Notes: a model not told the origin generated them from the sequence alone. Shown: positions 7,820-16,382, counted from the stretch's first letter. The stretch: 64,000 nt of DNA from Agromyces cavernae (GCF_021044935.1 NZ_JAJNMP010000001.1:930001-994000); one strand, 5' to 3'. Translations and numbers: made by a program.

Positions 7820-8563
7820 TCATCGACCGATCGCGACGACCAGGTTCGAAACCCCGACGATGCCCGAGATGAGCCCGGCGACGAGCCCGAGCGCGACGAC
7901 GCCGCCGGTCACGATCCAGGCGATGCGCGAGTGCTCGGCGTAGCCCTCGAGGGGGCGGTCCTGGGCGTCGCGCTGCGCGCCGGTGAGCACGAGCAGCAGG
8001 TCGACGAGCACCCACAGGCCGAGCCCGCCGAGGGTGATGAGCTTCAGGATGCCGGTGCCGACCTTGCCGAGGTAGAACCGGTCGACGCCCCAGTACCCGA
8101 GCAGCAGCGCGAACAGCCAGGTCGCGAGGAACGTGCGCCCGGCGCTGCGGTACGTGTCGTAGGTGAACACCGGTGCGGATGTCGCGGGCCCGGCGCTCTC
8201 GGGAGGCAACGGCACCGTGGTGTGCTCGTTGACGTCGGTCGCGAGGGTCGCGGATGGCGTCGCCGACGCGGGCGTGCTCGGCCAGGCAGTGCGTACCGAC
8301 GTCAGCTCGTCGATCGAGTCGTCGACGGTAGAGGCGGGGGCTAGGGCAGGGGCAGGCGTCGACGCCGGGGCAGGCACGGTCACCGTCACCGGCGAAACCT
8401 GCGGCGTCACCGCAGGCTCGAAGGCATGCGAGCTGGTCGGGGCAGCGGCATCCGTCGTCTTCGGAGCCGTGTGGGGAGTCCAGGCGCTGCCGTCCCAGTA
8501 CCGGATCGCGTCGGCGTCGGCCTCGTCGTCGTACCAGCCCGCGGGGCGTGAGTCAGCGGCCAC
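7820..8563 (-). CDS. DUF2510 and TM2 domain membrane protein
   Basis: 247 residues. An N-terminal DUF2510 motif ([21 protein letters not shown]) is followed by a Thr/Pro/Ala-rich linker. A C-terminal TM2 unit has two hydrophobic hairpins with the usual [17 protein letters not shown] turn, then one more segment near the end ([18 protein letters not shown]). Start: GTG at 8563, preceded by AGAGAGGAACGAGC, a good RBS; it overlaps the end of the tauE-like gene by 11 bp, suggesting coupled translation. No specific function can be assigned. Confidence 0.88.
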   Translation of the reverse strand: MAADSRPAGWYDDEADADAIRYWDGSAWTPHTAPKTTDAAAPTSSHAFEPAVTPQVSPVTVTVPAPASTPAPALAPASTVDDSIDELTSVRTAWPSTPASATPSATLATDVNEHTTVPLPPESAGPATSAPVFTYDTYRSAGRTFLATWLFALLLGYWGVDRFYLGKVGTGILKLITLGGLGLWVLVDLLLVLTGAQRDAQDRPLEGYAEHSRIAWIVTGGVVALGLVAGLISGIVGVSNLVVAIGR

Positions 8564-9377
8564 GCTCGTTCCTCTCTCTTCGTTGCGCACGAACAGCGCG
8601 CACCGCCAATTGCACCGTGGCGATCACGATGAGCGCCGAGAACAGCCACGTCGACCATTCGGGCGAGAGCACGTGGGCGATCGCCACTCCTCCGAAGGAG
8701 GCGACCGTCGCCGCCGCACCCGCGATGATGCCCGCGCGCAGGTCGACGATGCCGCTGCGGGCGTTGGTGACCGTGCCGCTGACCGCGGTGGGGATCATCA
8801 CGGCGAGCGAGGTGCCCTTCGCCACGAGGTCGCTCATGCCGAGCAGGATGATGAACGCCGGCACCATGATGATGCCGCCGCCGATGCCGAACAGCCCCGC
8901 GGCGATGCCGATCACGACGCCGAGCACGACCATGCCAACGATCGTGAGCGCGTCGAGTTCGACGAGGCCCGCGACGCGCTCGGGGACGAGGAACAGCATG
9001 CGTGCCGCCACGATGACGAGCAGGCCGATGAACATCCACCGCAACCACGTGAGTGGGATGCGCCCCAAGAGCTTCGCCCCGAGCCATCCGCCGACGATGC
9101 CGCCCGCCGCGACGAACAGCGCGGCGATCACGTCGACCTCGCCGTTCACGGAGTACGTGATCGCGCCGACGACGGCGGTCGGCACGATCGCCGCGAGCGA
9201 CGTCGCCGAGGCGCGGCGCTGGTCCATGTCGGCGAACACGATGAGCAGGGGCACCATGAGGATGCCGCCGCCGACGCCGAACGCTCCCGACAGCAGCCCA
9301 CCCGCGGCGCCGATGAGCGCGAGCCGCACCCACGATGCCCGCGAAGGCGCTGGGGTGAGCGGGGCGGGCGAAGTCAC
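8553..9377 (-). CDS. TauE/SafE family membrane transporter
   Basis: 274 residues with about eight hydrophobic segments and the two family repeats, each carrying a Gly-rich motif: [18 protein letters not shown] near residue 30 and [17 protein letters not shown] near residue 160. The family exports sulfite, sulfoacetate or related small anions; the substrate here cannot be read from sequence. The gene follows vanZ by 24 bp and overlaps the TM2 gene. Confidence 0.92.
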   Translation of the reverse strand: MTSPAPLTPAPSRASWVRLALIGAAGGLLSGAFGVGGGILMVPLLIVFADMDQRRASATSLAAIVPTAVVGAITYSVNGEVDVIAALFVAAGGIVGGWLGAKLLGRIPLTWLRWMFIGLLVIVAARMLFLVPERVAGLVELDALTIVGMVVLGVVIGIAAGLFGIGGGIIMVPAFIILLGMSDLVAKGTSLAVMIPTAVSGTVTNARSGIVDLRAGIIAGAAATVASFGGVAIAHVLSPEWSTWLFSALIVIATVQLAVRAVRAQRRERNERGR

Positions 9378-9401
9378 CCGACTTACTGTACTGGCGGCCG
9401 G

Positions 9402-9971
9402 CTACGCGGCGCGATCGGCAGTGGTGCCCGTGCCCTGGTCGCCGGCGGAGCGCGTTCTGGCGCCGCCGCCGGCGCCGACGAGCTCGACCGGACGGGCGGG
9501 TACCGTGCTCGCCGAGTCGGCGAGCGACTCGCCGGGAGCTCGAACCCCGGATGCCGCCACCGCGCCCGCGCGGCGAACCATGCGTGCGACGAGCACGAGG
9601 AACACGCCGACGACCGCGCCGGCGGTGTTCATGACGAGGTCGCGCGGGTCGGAGATGCGGTCTGGAGCGAGCAGCTGCAACAGCTCGATGACCGCGGTGA
9701 ACGCGAACCCCGCGACCAGCGCGAGCGGCCACCGGCGTCGGGGGATGAGCAGCGCCGCGAGCACTCCGACCGGCACGAAGAGGGCGATGTTGAACACCAT
9801 CTCGGCGAGGTACCCGGTGGTCCACGTGACCGACGAGGTCCACGCGGCGGGGTTCAGGATGCCGCCCTCGATCTGGTGGGTGGCGGTGCGCCAGGGCGCC
9901 GGACCGACGGTGACCCACAGCACGACGGCCGCGTATGCGGCAGCGACGAGACCGAGGGGGCGGCGATCCAT
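9402..9971 (-). CDS. VanZ-like membrane protein
   Basis: 189 residues. Four hydrophobic segments and the VanZ core: NIALFVPVGVLAALLIPRRR, AVIELLQLLAPDRISDPRDLVMNTAGAVVGV. The name comes from teicoplanin-resistance VanZ, but most homologues have no shown role. The start at 9971 gives MDRRPLGLVAAAY just before the first membrane segment. It is probably the first gene of a four-gene minus-strand operon (vanZ, tauE, TM2, DUF1905). The C-terminal 50 residues are low complexity. Confidence 0.88.
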   Translation of the reverse strand: MDRRPLGLVAAAYAAVVLWVTVGPAPWRTATHQIEGGILNPAAWTSSVTWTTGYLAEMVFNIALFVPVGVLAALLIPRRRWPLALVAGFAFTAVIELLQLLAPDRISDPRDLVMNTAGAVVGVFLVLVARMVRRAGAVAASGVRAPGESLADSASTVPARPVELVGAGGGARTRSAGDQGTGTTADRAA

Positions 9972-10344
9972 CCCCCCATTGTGCCCCCGTGACGCTATGA
10001 AACTGCTGTTATCCACAGGCGGTCCGAATCCCGGATGCCCCGTCGCCCGACGTGGCGAGTGCGGAAGAGTGTCACAATCTGGTCGCAGCCGGTGTGAACC
10101 TGAGCGTAACCCGATAGGGTACTATCACTGATTCCTCCATCAAGCGGGCACTTGCCCGGCCTCCATCTGATTGCCCGGAGGCGGACCGATCCGCGTGGCA
10201 TGACCCGATACGAGAAGGCGGATGCCTGAGCGCAATCCCGCCCCTCGCCCCCGCTTCGACGACACAAGGTCGCCGGGGCAGCGATCGACCGTCGGTCGCA
10301 TCGGGTCCGCATCAGCGGCCCATCTGAATAAGAAGGACAGCAGT
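9972..10344 (+). promoter_or_regulatory. Intergenic region holding a long cold-shock leader
   Basis: No gene is seen in these 373 bases. A TACTAT hexamer at 10120-10125 could be a -10 element for the cold-shock gene; no clear -35 stands at the right distance. If used, the mRNA leader would be about 210 nt, which suits csp mRNAs, known for long structured leaders. The RBS (AAGGA) is at the end. The minus-strand vanZ promoter must also lie here. Confidence 0.35.
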
Positions 10345-10548
10345 ATGGCAACCGGAACCGTCAAGTGGTTCAACGCCGAAAAGGGCTTCGGCTTCATCGC
10401 TCCCGACGACGGCAGCGCCGACGTCTTCGCGCACTTCAGCGCCATCTCGGGCAACGGCTACCGTTCGCTCGAAGAGGGTCAGAAGGTCGAGTTCGAGGTC
10501 GCACAGGGCCCGAAGGGTCTGCAGGCCGAGAACATCCGCGGGCTCTGA
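10345..10548 (+). CDS. cspA: Cold-shock protein (CspA family), copy 1
   Basis: 67 residues. Single-stranded nucleic acid chaperone. RNP1 is KGFGFIA and RNP2 is VFAHFSA, in the usual order after [14 protein letters not shown]. The RBS AAGGA precedes the ATG. It differs from copy 2 (15082-15288) at only a few positions (E/D13, the GNG versus SGG loop, the C-terminus), so the two arose by duplication or are kept alike by selection. A strong terminator follows. Confidence 0.96.
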   Translation: MATGTVKWFNAEKGFGFIAPDDGSADVFAHFSAISGNGYRSLEEGQKVEFEVAQGPKGLQAENIRGL

Positions 10549-10566
10549 GCCGGCACAGGCACCACG

Positions 10567-10602
10567 CGAACGCCCCCGCAGCGCAAGCTGCGGGGGCGTT
10601 CG
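10567..10602 (+). terminator. Intrinsic-type terminator of cspA copy 1
   Basis: Perfect 15-bp stem (10567-10581 with 10588-10602), loop CGCAAG. It starts 18 bp after the csp stop. There is no long T-tract, as usual in high-GC actinomycetes. It also faces the converging phoX. Confidence 0.85.
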
Positions 10603-10629
10603 TCGTCCCGACCGGATCTCCGGCTCGGT

Positions 10630-12744
10630 CTACGGCTTCCAGACCTGCACGACCGAGGGGCGAGGGCCGCCCCAGTTCCCGTCGGCGAGGGCGCCGGGCG
10701 TCACGTAGTCCGGGAAGTACGACCGCTGGGCCGCCCACGAGCCGTCCTCACCCGGGTGCTGCACCGCGACGAAGACCGACCCGTCCTGGTCGTGGATGAG
10801 CGGACCGCAGGTCTCGCCGTCGCGCGGCACCGACAGGAACTGCTGCACCCGGCCGCGCTCGGCGCCTTCGAGCGGCACCTTGAAGAGCCCGTCGCACAGG
10901 CCGATCGTGCCCGGCTGGCCGTCGGTCGAGATCCAGAGGTTGCCCTTGGAGTCGAACGCCACGTTGTCGGGGCACGAGATCGGCGAGACCTTGTCGGCGG
11001 GGAACCCGGCGAAGTAGGTCGACGGGTTCGTGGCGGGGTCGCCGGCCAGGATGAGGATGCTCCAGCCGAACGTCGTCGCGGCCGCGTCGTTGCCGTTCTC
11101 GGTGATCTCGATGATGTGGCCGTCGCGGTTGCGGTTGCGCGGGTTGACCTCGGTCGCGCCCTCCTTGCGACCCGGAACCCCGCGGTCGGTGTTGTTGGTG
11201 CACGCGACGTAGACGCGTCCGGTGCGGGGGTTCGGCTCGACGTCTTCGGGACGGTCGAGCTTGGTCGCACCGACGGCGTCGGCCGCGAGGCGGGTGTTCA
11301 CGAGCACCTCGGCGGCCGAGAACCCGGGCACCTGGCTCACGCCGTCGATGACGAGCGGCACCCACCGGCCGGTCCCGTCGAACTGGCCGTCCGACGGCAC
11401 GGTTCCCGTTCCGTCGATCTCGCCGGCGGGGGAGTCGCCCGAGAACTGCGCGACGTACAGGGTGCCCGCGGTGAGCAGCGTCTTGTTGTGCGTACGTGCC
11501 GTGGGGCTGTTCGAGCCGTCGAAGCGGTCCTTCGAGACGAACTTGTAGAGGTAGTCGAAGCGCTCGTCGTCGCCCTGGTAGGCGACGGCGTGCCCGCTCG
11601 TCGAGATGTTGATGTTCGCGCCCTCGTGCTTGAAACGGCCGAGCGCGGTGTGCTTGACGGGCGTCGAGGTCGGGTCCTCGGGGTCGATCTCGACGATCCA
11701 GCCGAACCGGTTCGGCTCGTTGCGGTACCCGGGGTTGGCGACCCCGTCGAAGCGCGGGTCGACGCCCCGCCAGCCGCGACCGTCGCCGTTGGCGTTCAGT
11801 CCGTAGCGCTGCTCGGCGGGGGTCTGGCCGGGGTTGCGGAAATACCCGTTGAAGTTCTCCTCGCCCGAGAGGATCGTGCCCCACGGTGTCGTGCCTCCGG
11901 CGCAGTTGTTGAGCGTGCCGCGCACCGTGGTTCCCGTCGAGTCCTCGACGGTCTTCAGGAGGTCGGATCCGGCGGCGGGGCCGGTGAAGGTGAACGGCGT
12001 CTCGAGGGTGATCCGGCGGTTGCGCGGCGCGCCCACGACGTAGCTCCAGGGCCGGCCCTTCTTCGAGCGCGTCAGTTCGACGACGCCGAAGCCGTGTGCC
12101 GCCATCGCGATGCGGCTGCGCTCGGCCGCGTCGAGCTCGGGCGGGAACATGATCGACTCGTTGGTGTACTCGAAGTTCGCGACGAGCACCCCGCGCTTGC
12201 CGTTCGGCTCGGCGATGATGTCGAGGTAGTCGTTGTTGTAGCCGAACTGGCGGGCCTGCTTCTCGGCGGTCTGGTTCTGCGGGTCGAACGCGTCGTCCTC
12301 GGAGAAGAGCGGGTCGCCCCAGCGGATGATCGGTCGCCACTGGTACCCGTCGGGCACGACGACGTCGTCGACGCTCGCGGGCACGGGAGCGATCGGGTCG
12401 AAGGCGAGCTTGCCGCCGTTGCCGCCCGGGATCGCGGCGGCGGGTGCGGCGTCACCGGCGACGGCGCCGCCGATGACGATCGCGGCGGCCGCGGCACCGG
12501 CGCCGGCGAGCACCGTGCGGCGCGACATGCTCGCGCTCACGATGTCGCGGAAGTACCCGTTGTCGGAGGTGTTCGGCACCGGGTGGAAGCACGCGTCGGC
12601 GCACTTGAGGTGGCAGGTCACGGCGCTGCGCTTGCCGGAGGTGTGCCCCTGCATGGGCAGCAGCGGCAGCAGCGAGCGGCGTGCGACGGGGCGCGCCGAC
12701 GAGGTCGTCTCGTCGCGGCGCGCCGGTTCGTGGGTCATGGTCAT
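10630..12744 (-). CDS. phoX: PhoX-family alkaline phosphatase (DUF839), Tat-exported
   Basis: 704 residues. Secreted phosphomonoesterase that releases phosphate from organic phosphates and uses Ca and Fe in characterised members. A twin-arginine signal is seen at about residues 73-95 (SRRTVLAGAGAAAAAIVIGG), preceded by the long Cys-containing leader typical of actinobacterial PhoX (CHLKCADACFHP). The body has GVLVANFEYTNESIMFP, GGTTPWGTILSGEENFNGYF, RFKHEGANI and RPEDVEPNPRTGRVYVACTNN, all standard for the family. Length is normal. An 11-bp direct repeat of Pho-box type lies about 93 bp upstream (12837-12858), predicting induction by phosphate starvation through PhoP. Confidence 0.94.
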   Translation of the reverse strand: MTMTHEPARRDETTSSARPVARRSLLPLLPMQGHTSGKRSAVTCHLKCADACFHPVPNTSDNGYFRDIVSASMSRRTVLAGAGAAAAAIVIGGAVAGDAAPAAAIPGGNGGKLAFDPIAPVPASVDDVVVPDGYQWRPIIRWGDPLFSEDDAFDPQNQTAEKQARQFGYNNDYLDIIAEPNGKRGVLVANFEYTNESIMFPPELDAAERSRIAMAAHGFGVVELTRSKKGRPWSYVVGAPRNRRITLETPFTFTGPAAGSDLLKTVEDSTGTTVRGTLNNCAGGTTPWGTILSGEENFNGYFRNPGQTPAEQRYGLNANGDGRGWRGVDPRFDGVANPGYRNEPNRFGWIVEIDPEDPTSTPVKHTALGRFKHEGANINISTSGHAVAYQGDDERFDYLYKFVSKDRFDGSNSPTARTHNKTLLTAGTLYVAQFSGDSPAGEIDGTGTVPSDGQFDGTGRWVPLVIDGVSQVPGFSAAEVLVNTRLAADAVGATKLDRPEDVEPNPRTGRVYVACTNNTDRGVPGRKEGATEVNPRNRNRDGHIIEITENGNDAAATTFGWSILILAGDPATNPSTYFAGFPADKVSPISCPDNVAFDSKGNLWISTDGQPGTIGLCDGLFKVPLEGAERGRVQQFLSVPRDGETCGPLIHDQDGSVFVAVQHPGEDGSWAAQRSYFPDYVTPGALADGNWGGPRPSVVQVWKP

Positions 12745-12836
12745 CAGGGGCTCCCATCACGTTCGGTGCGCCGCGTCCGGACGCACACGGTCAGATTGCC
12801 GGGGCCGGGAACGCGATGAGCGGATGCCGCGTGGCC

Positions 12837-12858
12837 GAGGGGTGAACCTCGGGTGAAC
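12837..12858 (-). promoter_or_regulatory. Pho box (two 11-bp units) upstream of phoX
   Basis: Read on the minus strand the two units are GTTCACCCGAG and GTTCACCCCTC, exactly 11 bp apart. This matches the known Streptomyces PhoP direct-repeat unit (GTTCACC core). It sits 93-114 bp before the phoX start, in the right orientation, between phoX and the end of the epimerase gene. Confidence 0.8.
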
Positions 12859-12875
12859 GGTGTCGACGTACCGGG

Positions 12876-13730
12876 CTACGGGTTCGGCGTCGCGTGGTCG
12901 CGCCACGAGTGCCGCGGTTCGTAGCCGAGCAGGCGGCGTGCCTTCTCGATCGAGAGGAAGGTGTCGTGCGTTCCGAGATCGCCGCGGACCGGGACATCCG
13001 GGAACACCTCCGCGAGCAGTTCGGCGTTCGGCCGTGACATGACGGTGTCGGCCGCGGCGATGATGAACCGCTCGAAGCCCGGACCAGCCGTCGCGAGCGC
13101 GCGGCTCACGGCCTGTGCACCGTCGCGGCCGTCGACATAGCCCCACAGGTTCCACTTGCGCAGGGTCGCGTCGGCGTCGAACGATGGGAACTCGGCGTAG
13201 TCGGCGGGGTCCATGACGTTCGAGAATCGCAGCGCCGTGATCGAGAGTTCGGGATGCCAGCGGACGAGCTCGATCGCCATCTGCTCCTCCAGGTGCTTGA
13301 CGAGCGAGTACGTGCTCTCGGGTCGAGCGGCGTAGTCCTCGTCGACGGGGACATAGGGCGGCGGCTCCTCGAACGGCAACCCGAGCACGGTCTCGCTCGA
13401 CGCATACACGATGCGGGTGATGCCGAGCCGCCTCGCTGCCTGGAACACGTTGAACGTCGTCAGCATGTTGTTGTGGAAGGTCGCGACATCGCTTGCGAGA
13501 CCCGGCGCGGGGATCGCGGCGAGGTGCACGATCGCATCGGCGCCGTCGTGACGGTCGTCGACGCCCGCGATCGCGTCGATCACCTGCCCGAAGTCGGTGA
13601 GGTCGACTTGTATGAAGGTGCCGCGCTCGCCGACGCGATCGAGGTTCACGACCTGGTTGGCCTCGTCACGGAGGGTGCGGACGACGGTGCGACCGAGCTT
13701 GCCCGAGCCGCCGGTGACGATGATGCGCAT
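12876..13730 (-). CDS. NAD-dependent epimerase/dehydratase (extended SDR)
   Basis: 284 residues. Rossmann motif TGGSGKLGRTVVRTL (TGGxGxxG) at 6-20, NAD-linked DADxVHLAA-like segment AIVHLAAIPAP, catalytic Ser in YASSETVLG, and a Tyr-x3-Lys pair in STYSLVKHLEE. The substrate is probably a nucleotide sugar or uronate; ADAIVHLAA and the overall pattern resemble uronate/hexose dehydrogenases, but I cannot name it. An ATG at 13730 gives MRIIVTGGSG; longer starts have no support. The divergent desaturase may share this promoter region. Confidence 0.88.
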   Translation of the reverse strand: MRIIVTGGSGKLGRTVVRTLRDEANQVVNLDRVGERGTFIQVDLTDFGQVIDAIAGVDDRHDGADAIVHLAAIPAPGLASDVATFHNNMLTTFNVFQAARRLGITRIVYASSETVLGLPFEEPPPYVPVDEDYAARPESTYSLVKHLEEQMAIELVRWHPELSITALRFSNVMDPADYAEFPSFDADATLRKWNLWGYVDGRDGAQAVSRALATAGPGFERFIIAAADTVMSRPNAELLAEVFPDVPVRGDLGTHDTFLSIEKARRLLGYEPRHSWRDHATPNP

Positions 13731-14967
13731 GCGATTCAGTCTCGCACCGCCAACCGCCGCGAGGACATCTCCCAGCGCCCTCCCATGCCGACCGGCTAGG
13801 GTCGGATCATCTGCAGCGGGTGCTCTACCCGCGATCCCCGGCTGGGAAGTCGACGACAGCTGGGACACGCACATCTCTCACACCGAATCTCTCGGTGCGA
13901 TCCGGGCTACGAAGCCCCGCACCGGCTCCACGGATATCACCCGCAGCTACACCGCCCTCTCCCGAGTCGTCCGCGAGTCGGGGCTGCTCAACCGCACACG
14001 CTGGTTCTACCTCGCGCTCGTGAGCCTGCTGACGCTCGCGCTCGGCGGCGCGATCACCGGGTTCATCCTGTTGGGCGACTCCTGGTTCCAGTTGCTGATG
14101 GCGGGTGCGCTCGGCATCATCTTCACGCAGTTCGCGTTCCTGGCCCACGAGGCCTCGCATCGCCAGGTGCTCGAGTCCGGGCCGGCCAACGACCGGGTCG
14201 GCCGCATCCTCGCGGCCGGCGTCGTGGGCATCAGCTACTCGTGGTGGATGACGAAGCACACGCGTCACCACGCGAATCCGAACAAGGTGGGCAAAGACCC
14301 CGACATCGACTTCGACACGATCTCGTTCGTCGAGGCCGATGCCGCGAAGCAGCGCGGCCTCATGGCGCTGATCACGCGCAAGCAGGGCTATCTGTTCTTC
14401 CCGCTGCTCACGCTCGAGGGCATCAACCTGCACTACCGGTCGATCAGCACCCTCTTCGCGCGCGGCCCGGTGAAGGGCCGCTGGATCGAGCTCGGCCTCA
14501 TCGCGGCGCGCTTCACCGTGTACTTCGGAGCGATCTTCTGGGTGCTGCCGCTCGGCATGGCGTTCGCGTTCATCGGCGTGCAGTTCGCCGTGTTCGGCAT
14601 CTACATGGGTGCCTCGTTCGCGCCCAACCACAAGGGCATGCCGATCATCCCCGCCGATGCGAAGCTCGACTTCTTCTCGAAGCAGGTGCTCACGTCGCGC
14701 AACATCTCGGGCGGCATGTGGGCGAGCGCGCTCTTCGGCGGCCTCAACTACCAGGTCGAGCACCACCTGTTCCCGAACATGCCCCGACCGCACCTCGCGA
14801 AGGCGCGCGAGATCGTCCGCGAGTACTCCCGCACCCTCGACGTGCCGTACACCGAGACGACGATGCTGCAGTCGTACGGCATCGTCATCCAGTACCTCAA
14901 TCGCGTCGGCCTCGCCGCGCGCGATCCGTTCGACTGCCCGATGGTGAACCAGTTCCGCAGAGTCTGA
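13729..14967 (+). CDS. Membrane fatty acid desaturase (DesA3/linoleoyl-CoA type)
   Basis: 412 residues from the chosen start. Three His boxes of the di-iron desaturases are present: HEASHRQ, HTRHHANP and QVEHHLFP. Hydrophobic pairs lie before the first and between the second and third boxes. Acts on acyl chains in the membrane, probably with cold adaptation, and lies between two csp genes. Start problem: the conserved protein begins near GSTDITRSYTALSRVVRES, and no in-frame ATG, GTG or TTG exists between there and 13729-13731 (MRFSLAPP). That overlaps the start of the divergent epimerase and has no RBS. The true start may be a rare codon, or the leader may carry a sequence change. Confidence 0.9.
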   Translation: MRFSLAPPTAARTSPSALPCRPARVGSSAAGALPAIPGWEVDDSWDTHISHTESLGAIRATKPRTGSTDITRSYTALSRVVRESGLLNRTRWFYLALVSLLTLALGGAITGFILLGDSWFQLLMAGALGIIFTQFAFLAHEASHRQVLESGPANDRVGRILAAGVVGISYSWWMTKHTRHHANPNKVGKDPDIDFDTISFVEADAAKQRGLMALITRKQGYLFFPLLTLEGINLHYRSISTLFARGPVKGRWIELGLIAARFTVYFGAIFWVLPLGMAFAFIGVQFAVFGIYMGASFAPNHKGMPIIPADAKLDFFSKQVLTSRNISGGMWASALFGGLNYQVEHHLFPNMPRPHLAKAREIVREYSRTLDVPYTETTMLQSYGIVIQYLNRVGLAARDPFDCPMVNQFRRV

Positions 14968-15015
14968 TCACCCGGGCCACACACTTCCGCAGGCGGACGT
15001 CGCCGGCGGAACCCC

Positions 15016-15034
15016 GCACGACCTGAGGTCGTGC
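15016..15034 (+). terminator. Hairpin between desaturase and cspA copy 2
   Basis: GCACGACC, loop TGA, GGTCGTGC: a perfect 8-bp stem 48 bp after the desaturase stop and 47 bp before the csp start. It may end the desaturase mRNA or form part of the csp leader. Confidence 0.4.
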
Positions 15035-15081
15035 ACGTCGCAGCCGCCACGGCGGCTCGGCTTTACAGAAGGAAAAGAAAT

Positions 15082-15288
15082 ATGGCTACCGGAACCGTCA
15101 AGTGGTTCAACGCCGACAAGGGCTTCGGCTTCATCGCCCCCGACGACGGCAGCGCCGACGTCTTCGCGCACTTCAGCGCGATCGCGTCGGGCGGCTACCG
15201 CTCGCTCGAAGAGAACCAGAAGGTCGAGTTCGAGACCGCCCGCGGCCCCAAGGGCCTGCAGGCCGAGAACATCACCGTCATCGGCTAG
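15082..15288 (+). CDS. cspA: Cold-shock protein (CspA family), copy 2
   Basis: 68 residues. Same architecture as copy 1: [17 protein letters not shown]1 KGFGFIA and RNP2 VFAHFSA. The RBS AGAAGGAAAAG is stronger than that of copy 1. The 5' leaders of the two csp genes are unrelated, so they are probably regulated differently. Downstream is a short hairpin. Confidence 0.96.
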   Translation: MATGTVKWFNADKGFGFIAPDDGSADVFAHFSAIASGGYRSLEENQKVEFETARGPKGLQAENITVIG

Positions 15289-15302
15289 TTCTCGAACCCC
15301 CT

Positions 15303-15325
15303 GATCGGCGGCGAAGCCGCCGGTC
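15303..15325 (+). terminator. Hairpin after cspA copy 2
   Basis: Arms GATCGGCGGC and GCCGCCGGTC with loop GAA, one G-U type pair, 14 bp after the stop codon. No T-run follows. Just downstream, GAGCGGATGTC (15329-15339) and GGCATCCGCTC (15373-15383) form a second, wider inverted repeat. The rest of the gap to 15507 holds nothing I recognise. Confidence 0.45.
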
Positions 15326-15507
15326 GATGAGCGGATGTCACGGCCGCCGCCTCTGCGTGAGGCGCGTGCCGGGGCATCCGCTCGCTCGCGTTCGTCGTCG
15401 GCCAGCGGCGCCGGAGGTGACGTGTATCGAGACCCGCCGCCCCGTCCGGGCATCTCCCCAGCTTCGCTCCGTACGCTCGCATCACGACCCCCGAGGAGGA
15501 GCCCCGA

Positions 15508-15846
15508 ATGCAGTGCCCCACTGATGGAACCGTGCTCGTGATGAGCGAGCGCAGCGGAATCGAGATCGACTACTGCCCCACGTGCCGCGGTGTGTGGCTC
15601 GACCGGGGCGAGCTCGACAAGATCGTCGAGCGCGCGGGCCGTGAGCTCGGTGGCGCCCAGCAGTCCGCGCCGACCCAGCCGCCCGCTCCTGCTCAGCCGC
15701 AGCAGCCGCAGTACGGGCAACCGGCTTACGGCCAGCAGTCCTACGACAACGGGTACAACCGCGGCTATGACAACCGCGGGTACGGCGATCAGGGCCAGTA
15801 CCGCAAGAAGAAGAAGGAGAGCTGGCTCTCCGAGCTCTTCGACTGA
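15508..15846 (+). CDS. TFIIB-type zinc-ribbon protein with Gln/Tyr/Gly-rich tail
   Basis: 112 residues. Zinc-binding cysteines are in CPTDG (3-7) and CPTCRGVWLDRGELDKI (about 23-39), the signature of the zf-TFIIB family. It is followed by a Pro/Gln-rich stretch, YGQ and NRGYDNRGYGDQG repeats, a basic KKKK patch and a terminal ESWLSELFD. Good RBS (GAGGAGGA). The family often caps with the same short acidic/hydrophobic end. Cellular role is unknown. Gene ends before an inverted repeat. Confidence 0.88.
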   Translation: MQCPTDGTVLVMSERSGIEIDYCPTCRGVWLDRGELDKIVERAGRELGGAQQSAPTQPPAPAQPQQPQYGQPAYGQQSYDNGYNRGYDNRGYGDQGQYRKKKKESWLSELFD

Positions 15847-15867
15847 GTCCCGACTCCCTTCCCCCGC

Positions 15868-15934
15868 TCCGGGGGTGCTTCTGCGCCGATTTCGAGCAGG
15901 ATTCCACGAAATCTGGCGCGAAAGCACCCCCGGA
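15868..15934. repeat. Inverted-repeat element, family with TCCGGGGGTGC ends (copy 1)
   Basis: Perfect 13-bp arms TCCGGGGGTGCTT (15868-15880) and AAGCACCCCCGGA (15922-15934), with further gapped pairing inside (GATTTCG with CGAAATC). It is homologous to 52854-52921. Here it lies between converging genes and could terminate both. Confidence 0.8.
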
Positions 15935-15956
15935 ACGCGAGAGACCGGGGCCGACG

Positions 15957-16382
15957 TCAGCCCGGGCTGCCGGCGCCTCCGATGTTCACGAGCCAGGTCG
16001 TGCCGTAGCGATCTTCGAGCATGCCGAATGCGTCGCCCCAGGGCGCGACCTCGAGCGGCTGCGCGATCGTGCCGCCCTCGGCGAGCTTGTCCCAGTAGCC
16101 GCGCAGCGTGGCGTCGTCGTCGGGGCCGCCCGAGAGCGAGACCGAGATGTTGCTGTTGGTGCCCGGGAACGTCAGGGAGCTGGGCGTGTCGGCTCCCATG
16201 AGGGTGATGCTGCCCGACTCGAGCTGGCTGTGCATGATCTTCTGGGCGTCGGCCGGGTCTTCGGCGGCGCCGAACTCGGCGAACGTGCTCGTCGTGAGCT
16301 CGCCGCCGAAGACCGAGTGGTAGAACTCCATCGCCTCGCGGGCGTTGTCGGGGAAGTTGAGATAGGGGTTGAGCGTGACCAT
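15957..16382 (-). CDS. VOC-family protein, PhnB/3-demethylubiquinone-like
   Basis: 141 residues. Two beta-alpha-beta-beta-beta units: TLNPYLNFPDNAREAMEFYHSVFGG at the start and a second half with APWGDAFGMLEDRYGTTWLVNI. This pattern marks the PhnB-like subgroup of the glyoxalase/VOC fold, usually without a proven substrate. Start at 16382 (MVTLNPYLNF), with AAAGGGTGG upstream. It is divergent from the arsR cluster, which includes another VOC protein, so shared control through the 16465-16534 region is possible. Confidence 0.88.
   Translation of the reverse strand: MVTLNPYLNFPDNAREAMEFYHSVFGGELTTSTFAEFGAAEDPADAQKIMHSQLESGSITLMGADTPSSLTFPGTNSNISVSLSGGPDDDATLRGYWDKLAEGGTIAQPLEVAPWGDAFGMLEDRYGTTWLVNIGGAGSPG

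Noticed and set aside
15422-15435. TGTATCGAGACCC as another REP-like element
   Set aside because: Only one end of the palindrome is present; may be a remnant but cannot be supported.
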